Shown in pieces: positions 31,777-42,846 of a stretch of DNA of 64,000 nucleotides. Each line of letters begins with the position of its first letter. The stretch's first letter is position 1. Location: the NCBI GenBank assembly GCA_030323885.1, contig CM059189.1, positions 48,243,015 through 48,307,014 on the forward strand, written 5' to 3'. The stretch is from Branchipolynoe longqiensis. Its lineage: Eukaryota > Annelida > Polychaeta > Phyllodocida > Polynoidae. The position numbers and the translations under genes are program-made. Below the pieces are notes generated by a model. The model saw nothing but the letters and a program-made list of their open reading frames with translations, made no database searches and had not been told where the DNA came from.

Positions 31777-33258
31777 CATCATCATCATCATCATGCTGTC
31801 GGTCATGATTCTACAGAGACTGCTTTCATTACTTGACTGCCGCTCTCCATTTAGCTCTCTTCTGTGAGAGTGATGTCCATGAGTCAGTCTTAATGTCTCT
31901 CAGCTTCAGGTTTCTCTTGATGGTATCCTTGAACCAGAGACGAGGGCGCCCTTTTATTTCTTTCTGTAATCAGAAGACAGTTGAGAATAGAGGATCTACT
32001 TTGGTAGCCTGTCTGATGACATCCTCATGAGGTGTCCAGTCCACTGGAGATTCTTTTTGATCAGAAGATCTTCCAGAGAGGGCAGCTCCGTCCGTTCGAG
32101 TATTTCCTTATTTGTCACTTTGTCCTTCCAGGTTAGCCTCATGATTGAATGCAGATGTCACATCATGAAGGCATGCAGCTTTTTCACCTGTCGTCTGTAC
32201 ACTGTCCAGGCCTCGGCTCCGTTTCGTAGGGTGGATATCACGATTGCACGGTAGATCTTGCCTTTGACCCACATGGACACATGGTGGTTGTTCCAGAGTC
32301 TCTGGCGTAGTCAGCCGAAAGATGCGCTAGCCTTGGCCATCCTCCTCTGTATTTCAGCATCAATACGTCCATCACTTGATATAGTGCTTCCGAGGTAGGT
32401 AAATTCCAGAACAGAGTTCAGCTTGTTTCCATCAACCATGGTATCCTCCTCTTCGGGTCTTGTAGAGTTGGGTTGGTACAGCACCTCCATCTTCTTGATG
32501 TTAATCTTCTAGCCAAACTTCTTTGATACATCAGAGAAAGCGTCCACTATTTTCTGGATCTCTTTAGCAGAGTGGGCAACAAGTGCACTGTCATCTGCAA
32601 ATAGCAGCTCTCACACAAGTATCCGAGTAGTCTTGGTCTTCGCTCTGAAGTGTGCGACATTGAATAGGTCAGCGCTCTGTCTGGACTGTATATAGATGCC
32701 ATCCCCCATGTCTCGGAAAGCCTTGTCGAGCATTGCTGATAGGAAGATGGAGAAGAGCGTGGGGGCCAGTACACAACCTTGCTTGACCCCATTGGTAACC
32801 CCGAACGATTCCGAGACGTTCCCTCCAACACTAATGTATCATTCCTGTATGTAGAGCCTCCATCATAGTTGTGAACTTCTCTGGGCATACATACTTCCTC
32901 AGTAGCTGCCATAGCCTGGTCCTCCTGACTGTGTCAAACGCCTTAGTGAAATCGACAAATATCATGTACAGTGGTCAGTCCTGCTCAATGCACTTTTCTT
33001 GTAGCTGTCGGAGCCAAAATATCATATCCACGGTGCTCCAGTTATCTCTGAAGCCACACTGACTCCGGAACTACATCAGGTGTTATGTGAATAGATAGTG
33101 TGTTGAGGAGGATCCTGGGGAAGATCTTGCCTGCTATGGAAAGAAGAGAGATTCCTCTATAGTTCCAACAGTCTGTTCGATCACCTTTCTTATAGATGGT
33201 TACAATGCTGGCATCCTTCCATGCTTGGTGTATGGAACCCTCATCCCAGGCATTGGTG
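31777..33258 (-). pseudogene. LINE-A with RT catalytic box
   Basis: Minus-strand, 5'-truncated. Encodes RT with QGCVLAPTLFSIFLSAMLDK, catalytic ELLFADDSALVAH (32580-32615), MEVLYQPNSTRP, FTYLGSTISSDGRIDAEIQR and the C-terminal WTVYRRQVKKLHAFMM and WTGHLMRMSSDRLPK. Several frameshifts and stops. The 3' end is a GATGATGAT tail. TGCACACCC borders both sides of the combined LINE-A/SINE-B insert, consistent with a target duplication in the 66-bp array, though the array itself could supply it. Confidence 0.88.
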
Positions 33259-33343
33259 ATTACTTGGTGTAATGGTTAGCACACTGGCCCATAATGCAAA
33301 GAGATGTGGGTTCGAGTCCCACTCTATGCGCAATATTTCCCAT
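33259..33343 (+). mobile_element. SINE-B head joined to LINE-A 5' end
   Basis: GGTGTAATGGTTAGCACACT to GGGTTCGAGTCCCACTCTAT and CAATATTTCCCA. It abuts the truncated 5' end of LINE-A in the opposite orientation, inside the same insertion. Confidence 0.7.
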
Positions 33344-35665
33344 GCACACCCACTTATGCATTATCTCCATCATTCGTGAAATATTGATAATCTCGGCGAG
33401 TTCACTGTATGCACACCCACTTATGGGTTATCTCCATCATTTGTGAATGCTGATAATCTCGGTGACTTCACTCTTTATGCACACCCATTTATGCATTATC
33501 TCCATCATTCGTAAATGATGATAATCTCGCTGACTTCGCTGTCTATGTACTCCCACTGATGGGTTATCTCCATCATTCGTGAATGATGATAATCTCGGTG
33601 ACTTCACTGTATGCACACCAGCTTATGCATTACCTTCATCATTCGTGAATGATGATAATCTCGGTGTCTTCACTGTATGTACACCCACTTATAGGTTATC
33701 TCCATCATTCGTGAATGGTGATAATCTCGGTGACTTCACTCTTTATGCACACCCACTTATGCATTATCTCCATCATTCGTGAATGATGATAATCTCGGTG
33801 ACTTCACTGTATGCACACCCACATATGCATTATCTCCATCATTCGTGAATGATGATAATCTCGGTGACTTCACTGTATGCCCATCCACTCATGGGTTATC
33901 TCCATCATTCGTGAATTATGATAATCTCGGTGACTTCACTCTTTATGCACACCCACTCATGGGTTATCTCCATTATTCGTGAATTATGATAATCTCGGTG
34001 ACTTCACTCTATGCACACCTACATATGCATTATCTCCATCATTTGTGAATGATGATAATCTCGGTGACTTCAGTGTATGCACACCCACTTATGGATTATC
34101 TCCATCATTCTTGAATCATGATAATCTCAGTGACTTCACTGTAGGCACACCCACTTATGCATTATCTCCATCATTCGTGAATGATGATAATCTCGGTGAC
34201 TTCACTGTATGCACACCCACTGATGGGTTGTCGCCATCATTCATGAATGATGATAATCTTGGTGAATTCACTGTGTAGGCACACCCACTTATGCATTATC
34301 TCCATCATTCGTGAATGATGATAATCCGGGTGACTTCACTGTGTAGGCACACCCACATATGCATTATCTCCATCATTCGTGAATGATGATAATCTCGGTG
34401 ACTTCACTATATGAACACCCACTCATGGGTTATCTCCATCATTCGTGAATTATGATAATCTCGGTGACTTCACTCTTTATGCACACCCACTCATGGGTTA
34501 TCTCCATAATTCGTGAATTATGATAATCTCGGTGACTTCACTCTATGCACACCCACATATGAATTATCTCCATCATTTGTGAATGATGATAATCTCGGTG
34601 ACTTCAGTGTATGCACACCCACTTATGCATTATCTCCATCATTCGTGAATGATGATAATCCCGGTGACTTCACTGTGTAGGCACACCCACTTATGCATTA
34701 TCTCCATCATTCTTGAATCATGATAATCTTGGTGACTTCACTGCATGCACACCCGCTCATGGGTTGTCGCTATCATTCATGAATGATGATAATCTTGGTG
34801 ACTTCACTGTAGGCACACCCACTTATGGGTTATCTCCATCATTCGTGAATGATGATAATCTCAGTGACTTCACTGTATGCACACCCACTTATGGGTTATC
34901 TCCATCATTCGTGAATGATGATAATCTCGGTGACTTCACTGTATGCACACCCACTCATGGGTTGTCACCACGCCATCATTCCTGAATGATGATAATCTGG
35001 GTGGCTTCACTGTGTAGGCACACCCACATATGCATTATCTCCATAATTTGTGAATGATGGTAATCTTGGTGACTTCACTGTATGCACACCAGGTTATGGG
35101 TTATCTCCATCATTTGTGAATGATGATAATCTTGGTGACTTCACTGTGTAGGCATACCCACATATGCATTATCTCCATCATTTGTGAATGATGATAATCT
35201 CGGTGACTTCACTGTATTCACCCCCACTTATGGGTTATCTCCATCATTTGTGAATGATGATAATCTCGGTGACTTCACTGTATGCACACCCACTCATGGG
35301 TTGTCGCCACGCCATCATTCCTGAATGATGATAATCTGGGTGGCTTCACTGTGTAGGCACACCCACATATGCATTATCTCCATAATTTGTGAATGATGGT
35401 AATCTTGGTGACTTCACTGTATGCACACCAGGTTATGCATTATCTCCATCATTTGTGAATGATGATAATCTCGGTGACTTCACTGTGTATGCACACCCAC
35501 ATATACATTATCTCCATCATTTGTGAATGATGATAATCTCGGTGACTTCACTGTATGCACCCCCACTTATGGGTTATCTCCATCATTTGTGAATGATGAT
35601 AATCTCGGTGACTTCACTGTATGCACACCCAGTTATGCATCATCTCCATCACTATATATTATGGT
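33344..35665. repeat. 66-bp array, right part, about 35 copies
   Basis: Same unit as at 31560. Each has an 18-bp dyad CATCATTCGTGAATGATG (8-bp arms). 66 is 22 codons, so frames such as MNDDNLGDFTVCTPTYGLSP repeat; these are by-products. Confidence 0.95.
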
Positions 35666-35884
35666 CTTTTTTCCCTGTTTGTGTGCATTACATTTTCCCC
35701 ACGTGGTAAATGTATTAGCCTCTTTCTGTTTGATGATCGGAATCACTTCAAGATTGTTCAAGAGTTATATTCTTCTTTTTTTATTTAAGAAATTGTGTTC
35801 ATTTTATTTTTTAAAGAAAGTCTCCGTGTCTATGTTGCACCTTCCCTGCTTTCACGTTTTTTTAGGAACATTGATCAGACACGA
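35666..35884. other. Unique AT-rich spacer
   Basis: T-rich, no gene seen. Confidence 0.4.
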
Positions 35885-36019
35885 TTAGACAGCTGAGCAA
35901 CTCACCGAGCAGCACACCGAGCAGCACACCGAGCAGCACGGCGAGCAGCAAACCGAGCAGCACGCCGAGCAGCACACACAGCAGTACAAACATCAGCACA
36001 AACATCAGCACTCACAGCA
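35885..36019. repeat. CAGCACAC(A/C)G array, left part
   Basis: GAGCAGCACACCGAGCAGCA repeats. Continues at 40122 after the nested LINEs. Confidence 0.93.
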
Positions 36020-36296
36020 GCACACACATCATCATAATCATGCTGTCAGTCGCGATGCGACAAAGACTGCTTTCATTACTTGACTGTCGCTCTCCATTTA
36101 GCTCTCTGCTGTGAGAGTGATGTCCATGAGTCGGTCTTAATGTCTCTCACCTTCAGGTTTCTCTTGATGGTATCCTTGAACTGGAGATGAGGGTGCCATC
36201 TCTTTCTGTAACCAGCAGACAGTTGAGAGTAGAGGATCTACTTTGGTAGCCTGTCAGATGACATCCTCATGAGGTGTCCAGTCCACCGAAGATTTT
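36020..36296 (-). pseudogene. LINE-A 3' part, split by LINE-B
   Basis: From the (ATC)n-bordered 3' end to CCACCGAAGATT, the C-terminal region of LINE-A. The sequence resumes at 40060 (TCTTTTTGATTAGAAGATCT), which is exactly the next LINE-A segment, so LINE-B is a younger insertion. Confidence 0.85.
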
Positions 36297-36694
36297 TTTA
36301 TTTATTTTATTTTTTTTATTGAGGCTGTATTTATACTGTCCATAGCATATAAGCCCGGGTACCCAGGCTTGTTTTCAATGCTGGCCAGTTGTAGTGTTGG
36401 TGTTATCTTACCACACAGTGGCTGCTGATAAGGTATTTGATTGCCTGCATTTCAGTAGCAGATAGATAATTGGTTGGTATGGTTAATAGCCTATGTTAGT
36501 TTTTTTGGATTTTCTTGGTATATATGTATTTATTTTTTCTACTCTTATTACTAGACTAGCCTACTCCTATTTACATATCATAGGCTTGTATGTAGCTGTG
36601 TGGTGTGCTATCTGGCTACTTTTGGCATGGTTACCTTCCATTGGGCATCCCGCTGGTGGGCCGTGACATATCACATGCCCCTTTGCAGTGCAGC

Positions 36695-37575
36695 TTAGTG
36701 GGGGTTTCCTAGCATTATTTTGCGCAGATATTTTTTGTATGTTTTTAGGTCAGGAATTTGTCGTTCCTTTACTGTTTGGGCATTCCATACCTTGGCAGCC
36801 ATTTCCAGCGTGCTTCTCTTGTGAGCTTTTATTTGGCTTCTGGTCTGCTTTAGTAGTGGTGCATTATTTGCTCTTTTGGTTCTTTTGTGTATGTCATAGG
36901 TGGGGTGCAGCTTGTTTACTCTGATCATGCAGATTTTCAGGGCTCTGTTCGGTAGTGTTTGCAATTTTTTTAGAAGTTCTTTTTTGGCACCCATGTAGTT
37001 TACATCTCCATAGTCATAATAGTGGAGCACCATGCCCTTGAAGATTTTTATTGACATTTCTTGTGTCATGTAGTCTCTTAGCTTTGCAAATAGCCACAGT
37101 TTGTGGTTTATCTTTTGGACAATTTTGTTTATACATAGGTTGTAATTTAGTTGGCTGTCCAACTCAAGACCTAGGTATTTGTAATGGTCTACATTTTCTA
37201 GTGTTTGGTTTCCTAGCTTACAGTGTAGTTTTCTTTCTGGCATTTGTTTATGCGAGAAGAGAACTGTTTTTGACTTGCTTGTGTTGATGGTTATTTTGTT
37301 GGACTCACACCACTCATCCAGTTTTAGTAGGAGCTGGTTTAGTTTAGTTATTACCTCCTCTTATGTGGTGCCATTTGCCTATATGACTGTGTCATCTGCA
37401 TATAGCTGGAGGCATTTGGTTTGCAACCATTTTTCAAGATCGTTTATGTAGATTATAAAGAGCAGTGGCTCTAACACTGACCCTTGTGGTACACCACATA
37501 TGACAGGTTGGTTGTCTGATAGTGTATTGTTTATTTTTGTTTTCTGTTGCCTTAGTAAAGCATGTTAGTGAGATA
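36695..37575 (-). pseudogene. LINE-B RT, C-terminal half
   Basis: Begins at the deletion junction with QQKTKINNTLSDNQPVICGV, then PQGSVLEPLLFIIYINDL (RT block with GVPQGS), LQLYADDTVI with the YADD catalytic pair, and stops inside ANGTT. After another break, 37243-36695 encodes VDHYKYLGLELDSQLNYNLC, LHYYDYGDVNYMG and LQTLPNRALKICM, the thumb and C-terminal domain of CR1/Jockey-like RTs. It lacks the fingers and endonuclease, so it cannot work. Confidence 0.82.
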
Positions 37576-38186
37576 GCATAATCCTTATTGTAGTGGATTT
37601 CATCAGTCATGCCAATGCCATACCGTGCCGATCTCTTCCCATGCCTTGTCTTGTGGATGTAGTTTGCATATCTAGGGATGTCCACACCCTCTATCTTGTT
37701 AGCATTTAGGTGGTGGATGTAGGCATTTATTTCCGGTATGCATTCATCTACCAGTCTCTGGTATTCCTGGTTTCTTTTGTGGCCACAGTACATTTCCATG
37801 TCCATGCCCACAAGTTTGCAGATTACTGGCATCTTTGTTAGTGTGCTGAGTGTGTAATGAGCTTGTTTGTATTCCTGTTCCATGTGCTTCATGAGTTTCT
37901 TCTTGGTCTTAAATGCTGGTATTAGATCTCTGTGGCCCACTTTTTTTGTTAGGTCACAGATTCCAGCCATGAGGTATATTTGTCCTGGTGGAGTGTTTTG
38001 TGTGTACTTCCTGCACACAGCGCTTGTTATCCTGGCAATAGTCGCTCCTGGCACAGAGACTATTACTTCTCTGTATTTTGGTGTGTTGTCATTTAGGTCC
38101 TTCAGGTGGGTGGTTAAGGCTCTGGTTCTTGAGTCTCCACTAATCACGATCGTTTCCTGCATTTTGCTATCTGTTCGTCGCTTCAA
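37560..38186 (-). pseudogene. LINE-B SGNH/GDSL esterase domain
   Basis: Encodes a SGNH hydrolase-type domain of about 200 residues. IVISGDSRTRAL gives the GDS block with the nucleophile serine; VPGATIARI gives the second-block glycine; QIYLMAGICDLT stands where GxND is usual; MTDEIHYN has the DxxH of the catalytic triad. Esterase domains of this type occur in ORF1 of CR1-group LINEs, where the role is thought to involve lipid or membrane contact. The frame is continuous from 38186 to the RT junction. The block III asparagine is missing. Confidence 0.75.
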
Positions 38187-38370
38187 TTTGCAGTGTTCGT
38201 TACGTCTGATTTGAATTGGGATTGCCTTGGGTGGAAGTGCGGTTTCTGGTTTATTTATATGCTATTCGCGCCTCCTTTGCACCCTCCGGGAGAGCTCTTA
38301 TGCTTTACTCCTGATCGTGCACACCTTTCACATGCAGTTTATTTATTTTGCTTTTTATATTATTTATTTG

Positions 38371-38797
38371 CTAGGGTTTCTTTGAGTTTTTGGAGGATGT
38401 CCCCATTTGATTTTTGTAACCTTGTTTTATTGTTTCGCCTTCATTCCCTGAGCCCCAGTATGGGCACTTTGTGCATTTCCTGAATGCATTCCCAGAGGCA
38501 TTTATTAGCTTTTCTTTTAGCTCTGTTTTGTGTGAATTTTGCATGGACGATATCCTCCAGCACTTTTTCATTTGTTTTGCACCATTCTGGTGATTGCCAT
38601 ATTTCTTTTGCCATTGCTTTTATTGTGTATGGGTTGTCCATGTTTTCGATCATTCTCATTATGTCATGTTTATCGTGATATTTGGCCATTATTGAGCAGT
38701 AGTATTGCTCGGCTGAGGTGTATTTTTTTCCTTCCTTTCCTGTGACTTCGCACTTGTACAGGTTACTAAAGGGGGAGTTGTGGCCTTGGAATGACAC
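38371..38797 (-). pseudogene. LINE-B NADAR (YbiA/DUF1768-like) domain
   Basis: 38797-38441 reads FQGHNSPFSNLYKCE, KKYTSAEQYYCSIMAKYHD, DNPYTIKAMAKEIW and VLEDIVHAKFTQN, matching the family pattern SPFSN-y, saEqyyq-K and l-aKF-qn. One frameshift near 38530 moves to the frame at 38571, which supplies the end of the fold: LKEKLINASGN and KCPYWGSGN (family: LL-tg, pyWG-G). NADAR proteins act on NAD/ADP-ribose-related N-glycosidic bonds; some remove ADP-ribose from guanine bases in nucleic acids. A role in this LINE is inference. Confidence 0.8.
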
Positions 38798-39548
38798 TCC
38801 CAGGGGTGTTCCCTTGTTGCAGCCTTTTCTGGTGTGATCTCTTGAATCTCGATCTCTCCGAACTCCTTGGGTGTGTAGGTTTTCCCATTTATCTCTATGT
38901 TACACCCTTTCATTTTGATCGATTTTATTTTGTCACTTTTGGTCTCGAGGGCAAGTGTGTACATTTGTTGTACTGTTTTTTCACTCAGCATTTCCATTCC
39001 TGTCCTTACTGGTCTAATTTTGACTTTATTGTAGTCTTTTTTGGCCTGGAGTGTTTTTTTCTTCTGGAAGAGTTCTTTTTTTTGTTACTCTTTCTCCAGC
39101 TGGATTTTTATACTCCTCGGCCTGGTTTGGACTTTCTCAGTGGCCTGGACATGTTCTTCTTTTGTTTCCTCACCTTGGCTTTTGTTTTCAGCCTGCTCGG
39201 TATTGTCAGGTGGTTTTTTTTGTGTTGTTTCTTTTTGGTTTTTTTTCCTAGACGGAAGGCCTTAGTCACTACTGTCCAGCCAAAGTCGCAGTCCGCTTCT
39301 TTTAGCATGTCAGTGATTGTTTCCTGAATGCTTTCATTTTCTTTTTCGGGGATGCCGTGGACTATAACACTGAGTTTTTTTTCCTCAGTTTTTGGTTTGA
39401 TTGCCTGATTTTGGGTCGCTTCCGTTTGCGGCTTCTTCTTATCCGTGGGCATTGTCCTGGTGTTGGCATTTTTGCTTACATATTTGCTTACATTTTCATT
39501 GGTCTGTTTTGGGGTGTTTTTTTTCGTATTCTGCCTTGTACCATGCAC
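38689..39548 (-). pseudogene. LINE-B ORF1, RRM-like region
   Basis: 39548-39108 is lysine, threonine and glutamine-rich, then LSVIVHGIPEKENESIQETI and VTKAFRLGKK, the HGIPE...AFRLG pattern of RRM-like ORF1 proteins. 38997-38800 (MEMLSEKTVQQMYTLALETK and NIEINGKTYTPKEFGEIEI) links it to the NADAR domain. Frameshifted between the two. Confidence 0.65.
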
Positions 39549-39813
39549 ATTCTATCTGCAGCATGTCATATGCTACTTGTAATGCTTGTAGTTTGGTTTT
39601 GCAGTCATTTCCGTTAGTTTTGTTGTTAGTTTTGTTGTTTCCGTCGACAATTTCCGTGTTGTTCGTTCCATTTCTATTTCCATAATTCATGTCCTTATCT
39701 TTTTTTTTGGCTTCCTTCTCCAGTTCTTCCCTGACTGTTCTTATCACCAGTCTTAATATGTCGTCCTTGGTCATTTGTTCATCCTTCATTTTATTTTTAT
39801 TTTTATCCTGCAA
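39496..39813 (-). pseudogene. LINE-B ORF1 N-terminus
   Basis: A charged, probably coiled-coil start: LRLVIRTVREELEKEAKKKD, an asparagine-rich linker, then KLQALQVAYDMLQIECAWYK. The first ATG on this strand is downstream of a 5' leader of about 250 bases. It resembles ORF1 of other LINEs in layout only. Confidence 0.5.
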
Positions 39814-40043
39814 TTCTTGGCTTCCGTAGCCTTGTTTTCGGCGTTTTCGACATGCTCTTGTGAGGCTGATTCTCCTTGTTTTGAATGAATTCCTACTGTA
39901 TTCCGGTGTTACATCCTCCGATATGTATCCTACAGTATCCTGGTATGTTTATGTGGAGATTCCACTTGTGTTGGGTTGGTTATGCCCGCTTTAGAACATT
40001 GGATTCGTGATATCAGCGTCCTCGTCAGTTTAGCGTCCACTCA

Positions 40044-40059
40044 CGGTCGCCATCTTGCA
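40044..40059 (-). promoter_or_regulatory. YY1-like site at the LINE-B 5' end
   Basis: The minus strand begins GCAAGATGGCGACCG. CAAGATGGCG is a YY1-type core and sits at the first bases of the element, where YY1 sites also occur in mammalian L1. Confidence 0.45.
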
Positions 40060-40121
40060 TCTTTTTGATTAGAAGATCTTCCATAGAGGGCAGCACTGTC
40101 CGTTCGAGTATTTCCTTCGGT
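40060..40121 (-). pseudogene. LINE-A, 5' side of the LINE-B insertion
   Basis: TCTTTTTGATTAGAAGATCT to CGAGTATTTCCTTC completes the LINE-A copy from 36296. It is truncated here and joins the CAG/CACA array. Confidence 0.8.
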
Positions 40122-41560
40122 GAAAGCACACACAGCAGCACACACAGCAGCACACAGATCAGCACACAAAGCAGCACACAAAGCAGCACACACAGCAGTA
40201 CGCACATCAGCTTACAAAGCAGCACGCACATCAGCACACAGAACAGCAAACACAGCAGCAAGCACAGCAGCACACAGCGAAGCACACACAGCAGCACATA
40301 CAGCAGCGGACACACCAGCACACACAGCAGCACAGACAGCAGCTCACATAGCAGCACACACAGCAGCACACACAACAGATCACACAGCAGCACACACAAT
40401 AGATCACACAGCAGCACACACAGCACATCACACAGCATATCCCCGAGCAGTACACAAAACAACACACCCCGCAGCACATACAGCAGCACATCCAACAGCA
40501 CACACAACAGCACACAGCAACAGCACACATCAGCAGCACACATCAGCAGCACACATCAGCAGCACCCACAGCAGCACCCACAGCAGCACCCACAATAGCA
40601 CACAGCAGATCACACATCAGCACACACAGCAGATCACACAGCAAATCATACAGCAGCACAGATAGCAGCACACAGCAAAACACACATCAGGACACACATC
40701 AAAACACACAACAGCACACACAGCAGCACACACAGCATATCGCACAGCAGCACACCCATCAGATCACAGAGCACCCAATGCAGCACACCGAGAAGCTCAT
40801 AGAGCAGCAGGGATAGTAGTTCATCCAGCCGCACACTGAGCAGCTCACCCTGCAGCACAAAAAGCAGGTCACCCAGCTGCACATATAGCAGCAAACATAG
40901 CAGCACAGAGCAGCTCACCCATCATCACAAAGAGCATCTCACCCAGCAGCACATATAGCAGCAAGCAGACCATCACAGAGCATCCCACAGAGCAGCTCAT
41001 CCGACAGCACACGGAGCAGTTCACCCAGCATCACAAAGAGCAGCTCACCCAGCAGCGCATATAACAGCACACATAGCAGCACGGAGCAGCTCACCCAGCA
41101 TCACAAAGAGCATCACACCCACCAGCACATATATCAGCACACATAGCAGCACAGAGCATCACGCAGAGCAGCTCACCCAGCATCACAATGAGCAGATCAC
41201 CCAGCAGCATATATAGCAGCACACAGACCAGCACAGATCAGCACACAAAGCAGCTCACCCAGCACCACGAAGAGCAGCTCACCCAGCACCACATATAGCA
41301 GCAAGCAGACAATCACAGATCAGCACACACAGCAGCACACACAGCAGCATACAGAGCAGCTCACCCAGCTGCATAAAGAACAGCTCGCCCAGGAGCAGCA
41401 CGTCTAGCAGCATACAGAGCAGCTCACGGAGCTACACACAGCAGATCACCGAGCAGGACACATATCAACTCACCCAGCATCACAAAGAGCAGCTCATCCA
41501 GCAGCACATATAACAGAACACATAACAGCACAGATCAGCACACAGAGCAGCTCAGGACGT
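40122..41560. repeat. CAGCACACA array, right part
   Basis: About 1.4 kb of CAGCAGCACACACAGCAGCA, changing to CTCACCCAGCAGCACATATA and AGCAGCTCACCCAGCATCAC units. Alanine/histidine, serine/threonine and cysteine/leucine frames are by-products. Confidence 0.93.
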
Positions 41561-41590
41561 AAAACTCCAACAACCCACCAATCAAGTAAC
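41552..41590 (+). mobile_element. SINE-A tail scrap
   Basis: CAGGACGTAAAACTCCAACA AC tail words only. Confidence 0.5.
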
Positions 41591-41767
41591 ATCGACTTAA
41601 TTAGTTCATCCTAGTTGTGGCTGCCACTCAGCAACAGGAATCCTGACCAGCGATCAACAGAATTCAAGTTACATTATTGCGCAGCATGATGACACTCTTC
41701 TATGCGACCTTTTCCTCGGAGCAGCTGCTCAGCGAGCTGCTACCCATGATATTAGTTCTGCCACTCC

Positions 41768-42092
41768 CATCAGGGGGCGCGGCGCGAATCGGTAGAGCGC
41801 GGGCGTCGCGTGTGGAAGCTCGGGAGTTCGGTTCGATCAATTCAAACCAATGACTTATCAAATTGATACTTGTCGCTTCCTAGTCTTGGCAAGGACTGGT
41901 TAGATGTGTCAGGATAATGTGACTGACTGAGATATCGGGTTATGGTGCTGGTGGCCTGATTTCCCAATGAGGCAGCACTATAAAGTCGCCATACGTGCGC
42001 ACTGTCACAAGTCAGTACTCATCCAGATAGTGATTTGACCTTAGATGTTTCCGGGACGTAAAACTCCAACAACCAACCAACCAACCCATGAG
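41768..42092 (+). mobile_element. SINE-A, near full length
   Basis: Head GGCGCGGCGCGAATCGGTAG of the AATCGGTAGAGCGCGG subtype, full body, tail GGGACGTAAAACTCCAACAA. Confidence 0.85.
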
Positions 42093-42334
42093 GGGGCGGA
42101 CTGGTTGTGGACATGGTGTATTGCAATTGCAGCTCAAAGAGAGAATTGGCGTGAAATTAGCTGTGAGAAGGGACTGCGGGAATGTGGTAAACACCGAGAA
42201 ATAGAACTTGGAGGAGTCAGAAAAGACAAGCCAACAAAAGTCTACTGTAACGAACTCAAACTGCCTGTGCTTGTTATATTTGTTTGAAGGTGTTCCTGTA
42301 TTACACACCAGCAGTGATATGAACACAGAATAGC

Positions 42335-42661
42335 TAGTTTTGCACTTAGTAGCACCAAAGAGCGTGCATAGATCTATTCACGCCCTCTGGTAGCACCAAA
42401 GAGCGTGCATAGATCTATACACACCCTCTGGTAGCACCAAAGAGCGTGGATAGATCTATACACACCCTCTGGTAGCACCAAAGAGCGTGCATAGATCTAT
42501 ACACACCCTCTGGTAGCACCAAAGAGCGTGCATAGAGCTATACATGCTCTCTGGTAGCACCAAAGAGCGTGTATAGATCTATATACAACCTTTGGTAGCA
42601 CCAAAGAGGATGTATAGATCTATCCACGCCCTCTGGTAGCACCAAAGACCGTGTATAGATT
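42335..42661. repeat. 41-bp array, left part
   Basis: Unit CTGGTAGCACCAAAGAGCGT, GCATAGATCTATACACACCC, T; about eight copies. TGTATAGATCTATACA occurs as a 16-bp palindrome in many units. Confidence 0.94.
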
Positions 42662-42846
42662 GCTGTTTGTTTGTTGTTGTTTTACATCCTAGCAACATCT
42701 AAGGTCATATCAGGACGGGTACGGACTTGTGACAGTGCGCACTAATGGCGACTTTATAGTGCTGTCTCACTGGGAAACGAGGCCGCCGGCAACATGACCT
42801 GGTATCCCACTCAGTCACATTATCCTGATACTGAGCACACCAGTGG
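42662..42846 (-). mobile_element. SINE-A, 5'-truncated, in the 41-bp array
   Basis: Minus-strand body and tail (ATGTTGCTAGGATGTAAAAC and AACAACAAAC). TGTATAGAT flanks both sides, consistent with a target duplication though also an array word. Confidence 0.85.

Larger units (their letters stand above)
36297..40059 (-). mobile_element. LINE-B, non-LTR element with NADAR and SGNH domains
   Basis: A minus-strand retrotransposon of about 3.76 kb. Its 5' end is near 40058 and its 3' end has an AATAAA-containing A-rich tail (36297-36340). ATCTTTTT-like bases on both sides fit a target duplication. Domain order: ORF1 N-terminal region, RRM-like segment, NADAR, SGNH esterase, then directly the second half of RT. 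The endonuclease and RT fingers are missing, an internal deletion with its junction near 37560. Several frameshifts mean this copy is dead, but the domain plan is clear. Confidence 0.85.

Noticed and set aside
33579..35888. 22-residue repeat frames (MNDDNLGDFTVCTPTYGLSP)
   Set aside because: Same reason: a 66-bp noncoding array.
40025..40918. Cys/Leu/Val, Ser/Thr/His and Ala/His-rich ORFs
   Set aside because: Frames of the CAGCACACA array.
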